The translations under genes were made by a program, and so were the position numbers. A model generated the notes under the pieces. That model was not told where the DNA came from and did no database searches. It saw only the letters and a program-made list of their open reading frames with translations. Below are positions 7,579-17,225 of a stretch of 64,000 nt of DNA, one piece after another (the stretch's first letter is position 1; every line of letters starts with the position of its first letter). Source of the stretch: Aquirufa rosea. Its GTDB lineage: Bacteria; Bacteroidota; Bacteroidia; Cytophagales; Spirosomataceae. Location: NCBI RefSeq assembly GCF_004118285.1, contig NZ_SDHY01000004.1, forward strand, positions 124,001-188,000, read 5' to 3'.

Positions 7579-8024
7579 TTACTATTTAATTAAGTTTTAA
7601 TTTGAAACAAAGTATATATGAAAATTAGTTATTGGGAATCGACGCGATATCTGAAATTAATATCCTTCAGTTCTAAACTATCTTGTTTTTAGGGACACTT
7701 ATACATCCACATAAATGAACACGACGTTGGGGCGGCCAGCCATTTTTTGCGAATATGCCCTACTGATAATTAACAGACTTTTGCATATAAATAAACAATA
7801 TCTAAAACTCATTATTCTTTGGTTATTATTGTTAAATTATGGTAAAATATCCCGTCATTACTTGAAAAAGAAATACGATGAATGGGCATTTCTTTTTCTG
7901 TGATAATTACTCTGTAAAATAATAAATTACCAGCATATTAAACATCTACTTTCAAATATGCTTACTACTGAGCAAATAAATATGATTGGATTTACTCCCA
8001 AATAGAATGAAACAAACCATTCGA
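7579..8024. other. AT-rich spacer with no convincing gene
   Basis: Between repeat 4 and the small ORF at 8025 the only structured element is the inverted-repeat arm at 7672-7701. A 62-codon frame (7715-7903) with no recognisable features, AT-driven composition and no promoter is probably not a gene. Confidence 0.6.
7672..7701 (-). repeat. Left arm of a 30 bp inverted repeat flanking the sulfatase/SusCD locus
   Basis: Read on the minus strand, the arm is TAAGTGTCCCTAA followed by AAACAAGATAGTTTAGA. The + strand at 18118-18147 matches it at 25 of 30 positions. The two arms face each other across 10.4 kb, like the terminal repeats of a transposable unit. Confidence 0.65.
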
Positions 8025-8219
8025 TCATTTAGAATAACTTTTTTTTCTAATGACGCTAAATTTAGTCGTTAAACTATCTGATTTACCCGTTAAAACGAAT
8101 CGTCTTTGGGGAATGACGACTTTACATGAAGTCATGTTTTTGGGATTAGGACAATTTTGTCTTCCATCACTTTCAAAATTAGAAATTATTCCGATAAACA
8201 GGATGATTAAAAACTTCAT
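8025..8219 (-). CDS. Possible small secreted protein downstream of the sulfatases
   Basis: This is a 64-residue frame whose ATG lies 1 bp after the sulfatase stop codon, the tight spacing expected for the last gene of an operon. The N-terminus MKFLIILFIGIISNF could be a signal or anchor segment, followed by a Cys-containing polar part (NCPNPKNMTSCK). I do not recognise it, and it could be a truncated remnant of a larger gene or a chance frame. Confidence 0.35.
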   Translation of the reverse strand: MKFLIILFIGIISNFESDGRQNCPNPKNMTSCKVVIPQRRFVLTGKSDSLTTKFSVIRKKSYSK

Positions 8220-8220
8220 A

Positions 8221-9603
8221 TCAATCTTCCAAATTATTTTTGACAGCTTTAACAGAGGCTTTATGCTTCAAAACTAGTTCATTTATTTCCTGAATGACTT
8301 TCTCGTTATTATTTGAAATATCATATTGTTCCGAAGGATCTAAAGATATATTGTATAAAACGGGCTTTTCTAGTTTTTCAATCTTTTCAGGATATCCAAT
8401 TGGATTGTTTTTGAAATAATATAATTTGTAATCCCCTAATCTAGCCGCAAACAAATCGGTGGCGTGATAAAAAAACATTTCATTCCTAGGATTTACTTCT
8501 TTATTATGTACCATCAATTGACTCAAATCATATCCATCTGTATTGACACTTTCGGGAAGTGGGATTTTAGCTATGCTACATAAGGTAGGTAATAAATCGA
8601 GTGTACTTCCCATTTTCATCTCCACTTTAGGTCGAAGATTTTTAGGAGACCAAATGATGAATGGAACACGCATACCACCCTCATAACTAGTTCCTTTTGC
8701 TCCGAACAATAAGCCTGAGGATCCACCCTGCTCTTTAAACAACTTCCAAGGTCCATTATCTGAAGTAAATATGACATAGGTATTTTCATCTAATTGTAAT
8801 TCTTTTAAGGATTTTAAAACTTGGCCTACGCTCCAATCCAATTCCTCTATTACATCTCCATAAAGACCACGTTTACTTTTTCCTTTAAAATCTTGACCTG
8901 CAAATAGGGGCATATGGGGCATGGAATGGGCTAAATACAGAAAAAAAGGTTTGTCTTTATTCTTTTTAATGAAAGCTACCGACTCTTCTGTATAACGTTT
9001 GGTGATCGTATTTTGATTGGCTGGTCGCTCAATTATTTCTGAATTCCTCATTAATGGAACGTTGTATTGCTCAATTTTAGGGTTAAACATACTTTCATAA
9101 GTTAATCCTTTAGCCCGATCCATGTCATTGGAATAAGGAATTCCAAAATAGTAATCAAAACCATTGTTGTTAGGAGCGTATTGAGGCAAATGCCCCAAAT
9201 GCCATTTACCTACTAAAGCAGTTTGGTAATTATTCATTTTTAAAATTTCAGCCATCGTCAGCTCTGACTCTGGAAGTCCACCTTTAGAATCAGGAAACAA
9301 AACGCGACGCTTATAACTTTCCATACCCATTCGAATAGGCAATTTCCCTGTCATTAAAGCCGCTCTAGATGGTGTGCAAACATTGGATGCTACATAAAAA
9401 TTAGTCCATTTCTGTCCTTCGGCAGCCATACGATCCAAATTAGGTGTTTGAATTACTGGATTTCCAAATGTTCCAAGATCTCCATATCCCAAATCATCGG
9501 TATAAATGATAATGAAATTGGGTTTTCGGTTTTTATTTGGCTTGGATATTGTCTCAAAACTCATCAAAGCAAAAATGGCATATACGATGTAGGTCAGTTT
9601 CAT
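8221..9603 (-). CDS. Secreted sulfatase (S1 family)
   Basis: This is a 460-residue protein with a signal peptide. The metal-binding start IIIYTDDLGYGD is followed by the active-site signature CTPSRAALMTG, whose Cys is oxidised to formylglycine by an FGE-type or anaerobic maturase, and by later motifs GKWHLG and TSDNGPW. S1 sulfatases hydrolyse sulfate esters on glycans in the periplasm. It follows a second sulfatase by 3 bp, and both sit downstream of SusCD, so the locus most likely handles a sulfated polysaccharide. The exact linkage cut cannot be read from the sequence. Confidence 0.92.
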   Translation of the reverse strand: MKLTYIVYAIFALMSFETISKPNKNRKPNFIIIYTDDLGYGDLGTFGNPVIQTPNLDRMAAEGQKWTNFYVASNVCTPSRAALMTGKLPIRMGMESYKRRVLFPDSKGGLPESELTMAEILKMNNYQTALVGKWHLGHLPQYAPNNNGFDYYFGIPYSNDMDRAKGLTYESMFNPKIEQYNVPLMRNSEIIERPANQNTITKRYTEESVAFIKKNKDKPFFLYLAHSMPHMPLFAGQDFKGKSKRGLYGDVIEELDWSVGQVLKSLKELQLDENTYVIFTSDNGPWKLFKEQGGSSGLLFGAKGTSYEGGMRVPFIIWSPKNLRPKVEMKMGSTLDLLPTLCSIAKIPLPESVNTDGYDLSQLMVHNKEVNPRNEMFFYHATDLFAARLGDYKLYYFKNNPIGYPEKIEKLEKPVLYNISLDPSEQYDISNNNEKVIQEINELVLKHKASVKAVKNNLED

Positions 9604-9606
9604 TTT

Positions 9607-10956
9607 CTATTTATTCAAAGGTTTTTGCCAAGGAGTACTTCCTCCTTGCTGAATGTAAGTCATTAAAATCGTGTTCAATTTTTTCACCATTTCAGGATTG
9701 GCATGAACAAGATTATTTTTTTCCAATGGGTCATTTTTCAAATCATATAATTCATAGGGCTGAAATGGCGAATTTTGCAACAATTTCCATTGCCCTAACC
9801 GCAAAGCATGATAAGCTTTCCCCCCATAAAGAAGACCTCCTTCCCTCCTTGTGAAGTAAATAGGCCTTTCTAGAGATTCATCAGTTTGCCCTAAAAGAGT
9901 TTTGGCAAAACTTCTTCCTTCAATGGTATGATCCATTTTTCCTCCAATTAAATCTATCATGGTTGGGAAAATGTCCATTGACAAATTAACTGCCCTGGAA
10001 TATGATCCTTTAGGGATTTTAGCAGACCATGAAATGACCGTTGGAACTCGAAGCCCTCCTTCATACATACTTTGTTTCCCGTCTCGAAGATCACCATTAT
10101 TGGCTAAATCTGGCAAATGGCCTCCATTATCCGAGGTAAAAACGATGATGGTGTTCTCATACTGACCTGATTTTTTTAAGGCATTGATTACTTGCCCAAT
10201 TCCATCATCTAAATGCTCAATAAAGGCCACTAATCTGGCTCTTTTTTCATTTATTCCAGGATTTCGTTGTAATACTTTATCCAACCAGACCTTTGGAGGC
10301 TGTACGGGAAAGTGGGGTGCATTATAGGCCAGGTAGAGAAAAAAGGGTTGTTTACTTTGGGCTTGTTGATGAATATAATCTACCGACCATTGTGTAAATA
10401 AATCAGTAGCATGTCCAACAGGCTCTATTTTTTGATTGTTACGCCTCATAAAATTTTTGCCATGCCTCAGGTGCGTCCAATAATCATCCATCATGTCTTC
10501 TAACCAACCATGAAAATAATCAAATCCCTTTTCATTGGGAAGGTTAGGAGACTCTAAACCTAAATTCCATTTCCCTATGTGAGCGGTATGGTAATTCATC
10601 TTTTTTAGAGCCGCAGGTAGTAAAATAGTACGAGGATCTAAATATCCCCAACTATTTTCGGAATGAGAACGAATTAAACCTGGAACACCAACAAAATCAG
10701 GATACCTACCTGACATCAACGAGGCTCTTGTGGGAGCACAGACTGGAGAATTTGCATAAAAATAATCCAATCTCATTCCATCCTCACGAAGCTTATCAAT
10801 ATTGGGAGTTATTAGATCTTTTGTCTTGTAATAAGACACATCATGATACCCTTGATCATCGGTTAGGATAATTAGAATATTGGGTTTTGAGTGCTGAGCC
10901 ATTAATCCTCCCACAGATATCAGCCATAAAATACCGGCAAAAAAGCTATTTTTCAC
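9607..10956 (-). CDS. Secreted sulfatase (S1 family), second copy
   Basis: The active-site signature CAPTRASLMSGRYP is intact (CxPxR), with the metal site ILILTDDQGYHD before it and HIGKWNLG and TSDNGGH after it. I place the start at a GTG at 10956, immediately before a signal peptide (VKNSFFAGILWLISVGGLMAQ), giving about 450 residues. The longer TTG-initiated frame back to 11064 would run through the terminator hairpin at 11019-11050 and add 36 residues before the signal peptide. It is only distantly similar to the sulfatase that follows, so the two probably act on different positions of the same glycan. Confidence 0.9.
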   Translation of the reverse strand: MKNSFFAGILWLISVGGLMAQHSKPNILIILTDDQGYHDVSYYKTKDLITPNIDKLREDGMRLDYFYANSPVCAPTRASLMSGRYPDFVGVPGLIRSHSENSWGYLDPRTILLPAALKKMNYHTAHIGKWNLGLESPNLPNEKGFDYFHGWLEDMMDDYWTHLRHGKNFMRRNNQKIEPVGHATDLFTQWSVDYIHQQAQSKQPFFLYLAYNAPHFPVQPPKVWLDKVLQRNPGINEKRARLVAFIEHLDDGIGQVINALKKSGQYENTIIVFTSDNGGHLPDLANNGDLRDGKQSMYEGGLRVPTVISWSAKIPKGSYSRAVNLSMDIFPTMIDLIGGKMDHTIEGRSFAKTLLGQTDESLERPIYFTRREGGLLYGGKAYHALRLGQWKLLQNSPFQPYELYDLKNDPLEKNNLVHANPEMVKKLNTILMTYIQQGGSTPWQKPLNK

Positions 10957-11018
10957 GATTTTATATTGTTTTAATTCCTTTTGAAATTCATTTTCTAACC
11001 TAATAATTAATTGTGTAA

Positions 11019-11050
11019 AATTGGGAAGTTCTATCTGACACTTCCCAATT
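11019..11050 (-). terminator. Hairpin between susD and the sulfatases
   Basis: AATTGGGAAG (11019-11028) and CTTCCCAATT (11041-11050) form a perfect 10 bp stem with a 12 nt loop, followed on the minus strand by TTTT. It lies between susD and the first sulfatase and could reduce read-through, setting more SusCD than sulfatase. Confidence 0.7.
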
Positions 11051-11094
11051 GATTGTACTATCAACTACTACGAAAGGCATTCCAAATGACCAAA

Positions 11095-12651
11095 TTACCA
11101 TTTGGGATTTTGAACTAATTTAGGATTTAGAGATAATTCGCTAACAGGAATAGGTAATAAATTATAATAATCCAAGTAGCCATTAGGAAACTTAGTCTCA
11201 ATAACCCCTCCTAAATGATCTTTTACCACTACAGGATAGATATCCTTACCTATATTCCATCTTTTAATATCAGACCAGTATAGTCCTTCTAAGGCAAATT
11301 CAATTCTTCTTTCTTTCCTTAGTCTTGCTCTGGCCTCTGCTTGCGTCAAACCCGTTGGAATTAATGAGATTTTCACATCTTTTCTTTCTGTCCGAATCCG
11401 ATTAATGATTCCAATGGCCTCATCCACATTTTTATTCAATTCTATTAATGCCTCCGCTTTGGCCAACAAGACATCCGCGTATCTCATCACGATATTATTG
11501 ATGGCAGATTGACCTGAGGTAGGCAAATTCGCCATTTGACTTTCCCTGTATTTACGAGCACTTAAATGCTTTAAGCGATTTCCTGGATGATTGAATGCTC
11601 CACCTGGGTAGATGTAATTAGGAAACCTAAATCCTAAAATATAAGATCCTGGAATAACGATGGTAAATTCCAAGCGGGGATCCCTATTCTTGAATTTATT
11701 GGATTTATCCACCGGACTACCATCGATAGTTTCATATGCATCTACTAAATCATCAGTAGGTACATACCTTGATCCACGGGTAAAACTACCTGTGCCTGTA
11801 CCACAAAACTGATCATGAAATGAACCTTGTGAGTTTTCCCCTGAAATATATTGTATATCAAAAATCACCTCTGAATTATTCTCATTTTCTTGCTTGAACA
11901 ATCCTTCATAAGAAGGGAATAAAGCGTATTTATTCAAAGCCTCAATTTGTTGTGTAACCTCTAGGACTTTTTCGTAATTGTTTTGATACAAATAAGCTCT
12001 CATTTTTAGACCCAAAGCTGCGCCTTTATCTGCTCTACCAATTTCAGGTGCTTTGATTCCTAAATTTTGAATAGCTACATCATAATCTGCTATAACCTGG
12101 TTCCAAGTGGCTTCTTTGGAAGCTCTAGGGATTTCTCTTGCTTCATCTGTTGTGAGGGAAGTATTAGTAATCGGTACTCCTCCGTATGCATCAGCCAATA
12201 AAGAATAGGCTAAACCTCGTAAAAAATGAGCTTCCCCCTTATAGATGTTTTTAGTCGCATCTGGCAATTTAACTTGCTCTAGAGCTTTTAACAGGTAATT
12301 CGCTCTAAATACAATGGCATAACACCTAGTCCATCTAAATGTAATAATATCCGTATCTGTCGCTGACAATTGCCCATTACCCAACTTAGTGATTGGGAAA
12401 TTCCCCCAATTAAATGCATTTGGAGTGGCACCATCTAAGACTCCAAATCCAAATAAGCCTTCATTATAAATAGAAGACTCTCTTAGCAATGCGTAAACTC
12501 CATTTAAGGTAAGTTTTATATCGGCCTCATTTTGTGGAAAATTCGCCGTAGTAATCTTATCCTCTGGAAATATTTCTAAATACTTGTCCGAGCAACTAGT
12601 ACAGATACTCAAAAAAACTATGCTGATATATAAAAGTATATTTTTCATCAT
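11095..12651 (-). CDS. SusD-like outer-membrane glycan-binding lipoprotein
   Basis: This is a 518-residue protein with a lipoprotein signal (LSICTSCSDKYLE), the TPR-like repeats of the family (RANYLLKALEQVKLP, GEAHFLRGLAYSLLADAYGGVPI) and the typical C-terminal ending (ERRIEFALEGLYWSDIKRWNIGKD, YYNLLPIPVSELSLNPKLVQNP). SusD caps the SusC barrel and binds the oligosaccharide at the cell surface. Its start codon is 1 bp from the susC stop, so the two are co-translated. Confidence 0.95.
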   Translation of the reverse strand: MMKNILLYISIVFLSICTSCSDKYLEIFPEDKITTANFPQNEADIKLTLNGVYALLRESSIYNEGLFGFGVLDGATPNAFNWGNFPITKLGNGQLSATDTDIITFRWTRCYAIVFRANYLLKALEQVKLPDATKNIYKGEAHFLRGLAYSLLADAYGGVPITNTSLTTDEAREIPRASKEATWNQVIADYDVAIQNLGIKAPEIGRADKGAALGLKMRAYLYQNNYEKVLEVTQQIEALNKYALFPSYEGLFKQENENNSEVIFDIQYISGENSQGSFHDQFCGTGTGSFTRGSRYVPTDDLVDAYETIDGSPVDKSNKFKNRDPRLEFTIVIPGSYILGFRFPNYIYPGGAFNHPGNRLKHLSARKYRESQMANLPTSGQSAINNIVMRYADVLLAKAEALIELNKNVDEAIGIINRIRTERKDVKISLIPTGLTQAEARARLRKERRIEFALEGLYWSDIKRWNIGKDIYPVVVKDHLGGVIETKFPNGYLDYYNLLPIPVSELSLNPKLVQNPKW

Positions 12652-12652
12652 C

Positions 12653-15600
12653 TTAGAAGTTTAAATTAACGCCCAAAGTCACAATCCTTGGAACTGGGTA
12701 TTGATTAGTACTTGAATCAAACGTATTTTTTTCTGGGTCATACCCATCAAAATCTTGATTCACTAGAGTATAAACATTTTGGGCATTTATATAGATATAT
12801 GCCTTCTTTAACCCATATTTATTGGATACTTTCTCAGGAACACTATAACCCAACTGAATATTTTTCAGCTTTACAAAATCCACTTTATTGACCCAAAAAG
12901 AAGATTGAGAACTATTCCATGAATTATCGAATCTGGCCATGGGAATATTGGTATTTGTATTGGTGGGTGTCCAAGAATTCAACCAACGTTCCCCAATAAC
13001 CCTATTCTCATAGGTTAGATTGGTGAAATTATTTTGATTGAACATATTCACACCCAAAATTCCTTGCATGAGTATATTCAAATCAAATCCCTTGAATTTA
13101 AACGACGAAGAAATTCCAAAAGTGACTTTTGGAATTGTATTTCCGATAGACTGCTTATCCTCAAAGCCTAATTTCCCATCTCCATTCACATCTTCAAATT
13201 TCAAATTCCCTGCTTTGGGTTTAAACCCATTAGCAAACATGTGCTCAGAAGCCTCCTTATCAGATTGGTAAATTCCTACCACTTTATAGCCATATAATTC
13301 CCTGAATGAATAGCCTTCTCTAATTAAGTACAATTGGTCTGGTGATCTGGAAGTTCCAAACTTCGTGACCATGTTATTGATATAGGTGGCATTCAACCCC
13401 ATACTAAAATTGAGCTTATCTCGATCTGATACTTGATTATTGTAGTTAAAAATAACTTCAACCCCATTATTGGTCATTTCACCCTTATTTTCAAAGGGGG
13501 AATTCAATCCTCCTAATACCAATGGAATGGGTAATTGAACTAAAATATCTTGTGTTTTTTTTGTGAAATAGTCGGTCTCTATCGATATCTTATTTTTAAA
13601 GAAGGATATTTCCAAACCTATATCAGTGGTAGCAGTTTTTTCCCAAGTGATATTTTCATCAATTAGACTAGTAATAGCCACTCCTGGCGCTAATTTGCCA
13701 CCATAATTGTAGCTTAATCCATTATTCTGATTGATAATAGTCAAATAAGGCCAGTAATCCGAGATATTCTGATTGCCCAATCTACCCCATGAAGCTCGAA
13801 TTTTTAGGTTTGAAATTACATCTGAGTTCTTTAAAAAATCCTCATCGGATACTCTCCAACCTGCTGAAAAGCCAGGAAAATATCCCCATCTATTTCCCTC
13901 TTTAAATCTAGATGAAGCATCTGCTCTAAAATTAGCTTCAAATAGATACTTTTGATTAAAGGCATAATTGAGCCTTCCAAAGTAGGATAAAATACGCAAG
14001 GCATTCATGTTTCCTGATCCTTGAATTCCAGAAGTACCAGCATCCACTTGAGTTAATCCTTCCTTAGGAGGACTACTTCTCCTGGCATATAAAGTTTGAA
14101 TTTTATTTGATTCAATTTGTGTTCCAGCAATAACAGCTACATCATGAACTTGATTAAATGTCTTGGAATAATTGATCGTAGAAAATAGGTTGGTATTAAA
14201 ACCCGATATATTTCCCCTGTTAATTTCTAAACCCTCTCGATTAAAATTCTTAGTAATGGTTTCTAAACCTGAATCTGTGTATCCAAAAACACTCGAATTA
14301 TATCGATCTACTAAATTCCAGGTACCATTAGCTGCAAATGTCGTTTTAAACGACAAATGCTTCGTAAAATTAACCTCAGCCGTTGCATTGATAGAGAGTA
14401 AATTTTCTTGTGTGGAGGTTTGACCGTTCGCTGCATCAATCAGCGGATTTCTATTATCATAAAGTAAGGCTCCATTCTTATCAGCTACCTGAACAGAACC
14501 AAATCTTCCATCTCTTGTATATGGAGCAATAAAAGGTGCAGCACCACTTAACATATCAAATACTCGACCCAACGAACCATAGGTAATATCAGCATAAGGC
14601 TCTTTGGATAATCGATTGATATAACTTACTCGACCACTTATTTTTAACCAATTGTTAATTTTTGATTCTAGGTTGGCTCTTAAACTAAATCTTTGAGAAT
14701 TCGTATTGGCAACCATCCCTTCTTGATTCAAATAATTAAATGACAAAAAAGTAGACGTTTGGGCTGATCCTCCTCGAATGGACACATTATGTTCCTGTAT
14801 TTTGGCTGGTTTGAATAATTCTGAAAACCAATTGGTATTCGGATATATATAAGGATCTGTTCCCGTTTTAAATGCATTAATTAAATCCGCAGAATACAAT
14901 GGACTAGCACCATCATTGACTAAAGCCCGATTGCTCAATTCCATATTATCTGCACTATTATTAATGGTTTTATATCTCATTCCTAGAGTTTGAACACCCA
15001 CATAGGAATTTACATTGACTTGCATTTTTTCATTATTCTTACCCATTTTAGTGGTGATCAAAACTACACCATTGGCAGCTTTTGAACCAAAAATGGCAGC
15101 ACTGGCAGCGTCTTTCAAAACGGAAATGGATTCGATATCCGATGGATTCAACTGCTCAAAAGTTCCCTCTACACCGTCTACTATAATCAAAGGATTAGCA
15201 TTATTTAAAGTCCCCCAACCTCGTACACGTATTTGAGAACCATCGCTACCTGGTTTTCCAGAGTTTTGGCTTACCCAAACTCCGGAAGCAGTTCCACCAA
15301 GCGCTTGAGAGGAATTAGTTAAAGGTCTATTATTAATTTTTTCATCAAATTTTATGGTAGAAATAGAACCTGTTAAATTCACTTTTTGAGTACTACCATA
15401 TCCAACTACGACAACCTCGTCTAAGGCAGTTACATCAGGCTTTAATGAAATTTCCAATTGAGATTTATCTCTTACTCCAATTTCTTGACTTAGATATCCG
15501 ACAAAAGATATAATAAGTACTGCATTGTCATCTATGATGGAGATCGTAAAATTCCCATTAGAATCTGATTGAGTTCCTTTGGTAGTCCCTTTAACACTTA

Positions 15601-16072
15601 TATTAACGCCTGGTAAACCTTGGCCAGTCTCATCTTTCACTTTTCCTGATAGGGTTCTATCAGCCACTTGCCTATTAATCAAATGAGAAATGTGAGAGCT
15701 TTCATCTTGATTATTTCGAAGAATGATTCGGTTTTCTTTAATTAAATATTCAACTGAGATAGGGGCCAATAATTCTTGCAACACCCAATCAAGTCTTTTT
15801 TTACTTACTTTGATATTAACTTTTTGTAACATATTGATGTTACTAGAGCTATATACAAATTTAACTTTGGCTTGCTTCTCAATTTGATTCAGCACTTTTT
15901 TAATTTCTACACTTTCCATTTGCAGGGATACCTGTTGCTGACTCAAGTCTAATTGACTTAAAGCCGAGTGTGCGTAAGAAAAGGTGCAAAAAATTAAACT
16001 TATGGCTAATTGCTGGAAGGAAATTTTCATAGTAATCCAAAGTAGTTTTGGAAACAGATGTGATTTGTTCAT
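12653..16072 (-). CDS. SusC-like TonB-dependent receptor with STN signalling domain
   Basis: This 1139-residue outer-membrane protein starts with an N-terminal extension and a signal peptide, then an STN (secretin/TonB short) domain around residues 55-120 (LQMESVEIKKVLNQIEKQAKVKF), a carboxypeptidase-regulatory-like domain (LSGKVKDETGQGLPGVNISVKGT), a plug with VVVVGYGSTQKVNLTGS and a long barrel ending in LGVNLNF. The STN domain contacts the FecR-type anti-sigma factor, so substrate import is coupled to gene induction. It pairs with the SusD protein that follows and with fecR/sigma upstream. Confidence 0.95.
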   Translation of the reverse strand: MNKSHLFPKLLWITMKISFQQLAISLIFCTFSYAHSALSQLDLSQQQVSLQMESVEIKKVLNQIEKQAKVKFVYSSSNINMLQKVNIKVSKKRLDWVLQELLAPISVEYLIKENRIILRNNQDESSHISHLINRQVADRTLSGKVKDETGQGLPGVNISVKGTTKGTQSDSNGNFTISIIDDNAVLIISFVGYLSQEIGVRDKSQLEISLKPDVTALDEVVVVGYGSTQKVNLTGSISTIKFDEKINNRPLTNSSQALGGTASGVWVSQNSGKPGSDGSQIRVRGWGTLNNANPLIIVDGVEGTFEQLNPSDIESISVLKDAASAAIFGSKAANGVVLITTKMGKNNEKMQVNVNSYVGVQTLGMRYKTINNSADNMELSNRALVNDGASPLYSADLINAFKTGTDPYIYPNTNWFSELFKPAKIQEHNVSIRGGSAQTSTFLSFNYLNQEGMVANTNSQRFSLRANLESKINNWLKISGRVSYINRLSKEPYADITYGSLGRVFDMLSGAAPFIAPYTRDGRFGSVQVADKNGALLYDNRNPLIDAANGQTSTQENLLSINATAEVNFTKHLSFKTTFAANGTWNLVDRYNSSVFGYTDSGLETITKNFNREGLEINRGNISGFNTNLFSTINYSKTFNQVHDVAVIAGTQIESNKIQTLYARRSSPPKEGLTQVDAGTSGIQGSGNMNALRILSYFGRLNYAFNQKYLFEANFRADASSRFKEGNRWGYFPGFSAGWRVSDEDFLKNSDVISNLKIRASWGRLGNQNISDYWPYLTIINQNNGLSYNYGGKLAPGVAITSLIDENITWEKTATTDIGLEISFFKNKISIETDYFTKKTQDILVQLPIPLVLGGLNSPFENKGEMTNNGVEVIFNYNNQVSDRDKLNFSMGLNATYINNMVTKFGTSRSPDQLYLIREGYSFRELYGYKVVGIYQSDKEASEHMFANGFKPKAGNLKFEDVNGDGKLGFEDKQSIGNTIPKVTFGISSSFKFKGFDLNILMQGILGVNMFNQNNFTNLTYENRVIGERWLNSWTPTNTNTNIPMARFDNSWNSSQSSFWVNKVDFVKLKNIQLGYSVPEKVSNKYGLKKAYIYINAQNVYTLVNQDFDGYDPEKNTFDSSTNQYPVPRIVTLGVNLNF

Positions 16073-16106
16073 ACTTTTACAGGGTTAAGATTTTACGATC
16101 ATTAGC

Positions 16107-16132
16107 TATTTCTATTATTCATAATAGAAATA
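16107..16132. promoter_or_regulatory. 26 bp palindrome upstream of susC
   Basis: TATTTCTATTAT and ATAATAGAAATA form a perfect 12 bp inverted repeat around a 2 bp centre, directly beside the hairpin at 16134-16163 and 35 bp before the susC start. A loop of two bases is poor for an RNA hairpin, so a DNA-binding dyad or the top of a longer structure are both possible. Confidence 0.45.
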
Positions 16133-16133
16133 A

Positions 16134-16163
16134 GAGCCGAAGATGCGCCAACATCCTCGGCTC
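16134..16163. terminator. Hairpin between fecR and susC
   Basis: GAGCCGA-A-GATG and CATC-C-TCGGCTC pair around CGCCAA. A T6 run follows on the + strand; on the minus strand, where the genes run, only TTATTTCT follows. It may act as a partial terminator that separates the regulator genes from the transport operon. Confidence 0.6.
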
Positions 16164-16204
16164 ATTTTTTAGATATAATTAAGAACTATTCATGGTACAT
16201 TATT

Positions 16205-17215
16205 TTAATTGCACGATTTGCCATTTATGAATACTGTAGAACCTCTAATTTCAAATTTGGCATTTACTGAAGAACAAGCAACCTCAAGTTGTTTATATAA
16301 ATTCAAACCCCATAAATCTCCTGTAAATAGACACTTTTCAATTTCCTTATTTACAAATATGATGTCCACTCCATAATAATATTTGAATCGATCTTTTAAT
16401 GCTCCAAATTGAATTTCATCAAAAGTAAAATCTGATTTTTGTAGACCAGGAACAATCAAAATAGGATCTTCAACAATACTTTCTTGAATTGTTTGATTTT
16501 CCAAATTGTAAATAGCTTTCAAATTTGGAGTTAATACTACCCCATTCAAATTACGCATGCTTCCATTTTTTGAATTAAGATACACGGATACTTTTCCACT
16601 TAACACGGCCACTTCAATAGATTTGCTCTTACTATCTAAACCTACTTTGAAACTTGTCCCTAATACTTCAGTGACTAAATCACCCATCCGAACTAAAAAA
16701 GGTTTTTTCTCATTCCTCGCAACTTTAAAATACCCTTTACCTTTTAAGAATACAGTCCTGTTTAATTTCCCAAAATCCTCCGAAACAATCAAACTTGAAT
16801 TCTTTTCTAAAATAACTGTACTACCATCTGGAAGTTGAAGTGATTGATTTTTACTTGAAAAATTGTGTGTTTCTAAGCCCTTACTTTCTTGTATAGATTT
16901 TTGAAATAATTCTGGATATTTCAAGTACATGGAAATACTGAATATCAGAACCAAACTCGCTGCAAAAGCAATCTTAGGAAATCTAGATTTAAATAAAAAA
17001 TGGATTTTATTTTCATTTTGAAAAGCCGAAGAAAATAGCTTATTCCAAAGCCTGTCCTCTTCCTGCTGAATTTTATTTTCATCGAATATATGCTTCAAAT
17101 CTGCATGAGCATCCATATTATCATAAGTTATGCTTTCCAAAAAAATCTTTTCCTCTGGAGTACATTTTCCTTGTTCATATTTTGACAATAAGTGGTCAAA
17201 TTCTCTCGTATTCAT
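16205..17215 (-). CDS. FecR-type anti-sigma factor
   Basis: This is a 336-residue protein. The N-terminal cytoplasmic part (REFDHLLSKYEQGKCTPEEKIFL) is followed by one membrane segment (about 92-110, FPKIAFAASLVLIFSISMYL), a FecR domain (LPDGSTVILEKNSSLIVS ... VLGTSFKV ... VAVLSGKVSVYL) and a C-terminal STN-contacting part. It holds the ECF sigma factor until the STN domain of the SusC protein signals substrate. The order sigma-fecR-susC-susD is the standard trans-envelope signalling layout in Bacteroidota. Confidence 0.93.
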   Translation of the reverse strand: MNTREFDHLLSKYEQGKCTPEEKIFLESITYDNMDAHADLKHIFDENKIQQEEDRLWNKLFSSAFQNENKIHFLFKSRFPKIAFAASLVLIFSISMYLKYPELFQKSIQESKGLETHNFSSKNQSLQLPDGSTVILEKNSSLIVSEDFGKLNRTVFLKGKGYFKVARNEKKPFLVRMGDLVTEVLGTSFKVGLDSKSKSIEVAVLSGKVSVYLNSKNGSMRNLNGVVLTPNLKAIYNLENQTIQESIVEDPILIVPGLQKSDFTFDEIQFGALKDRFKYYYGVDIIFVNKEIEKCLFTGDLWGLNLYKQLEVACSSVNAKFEIRGSTVFINGKSCN

Positions 17216-17225
17216 AATATTTATG

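Noticed and set aside
7715..7903. A 62-codon frame on the + strand.
   Set aside because: Composition-driven, with no domain, no promoter and no conserved partner; it lies next to the inverted-repeat arm.
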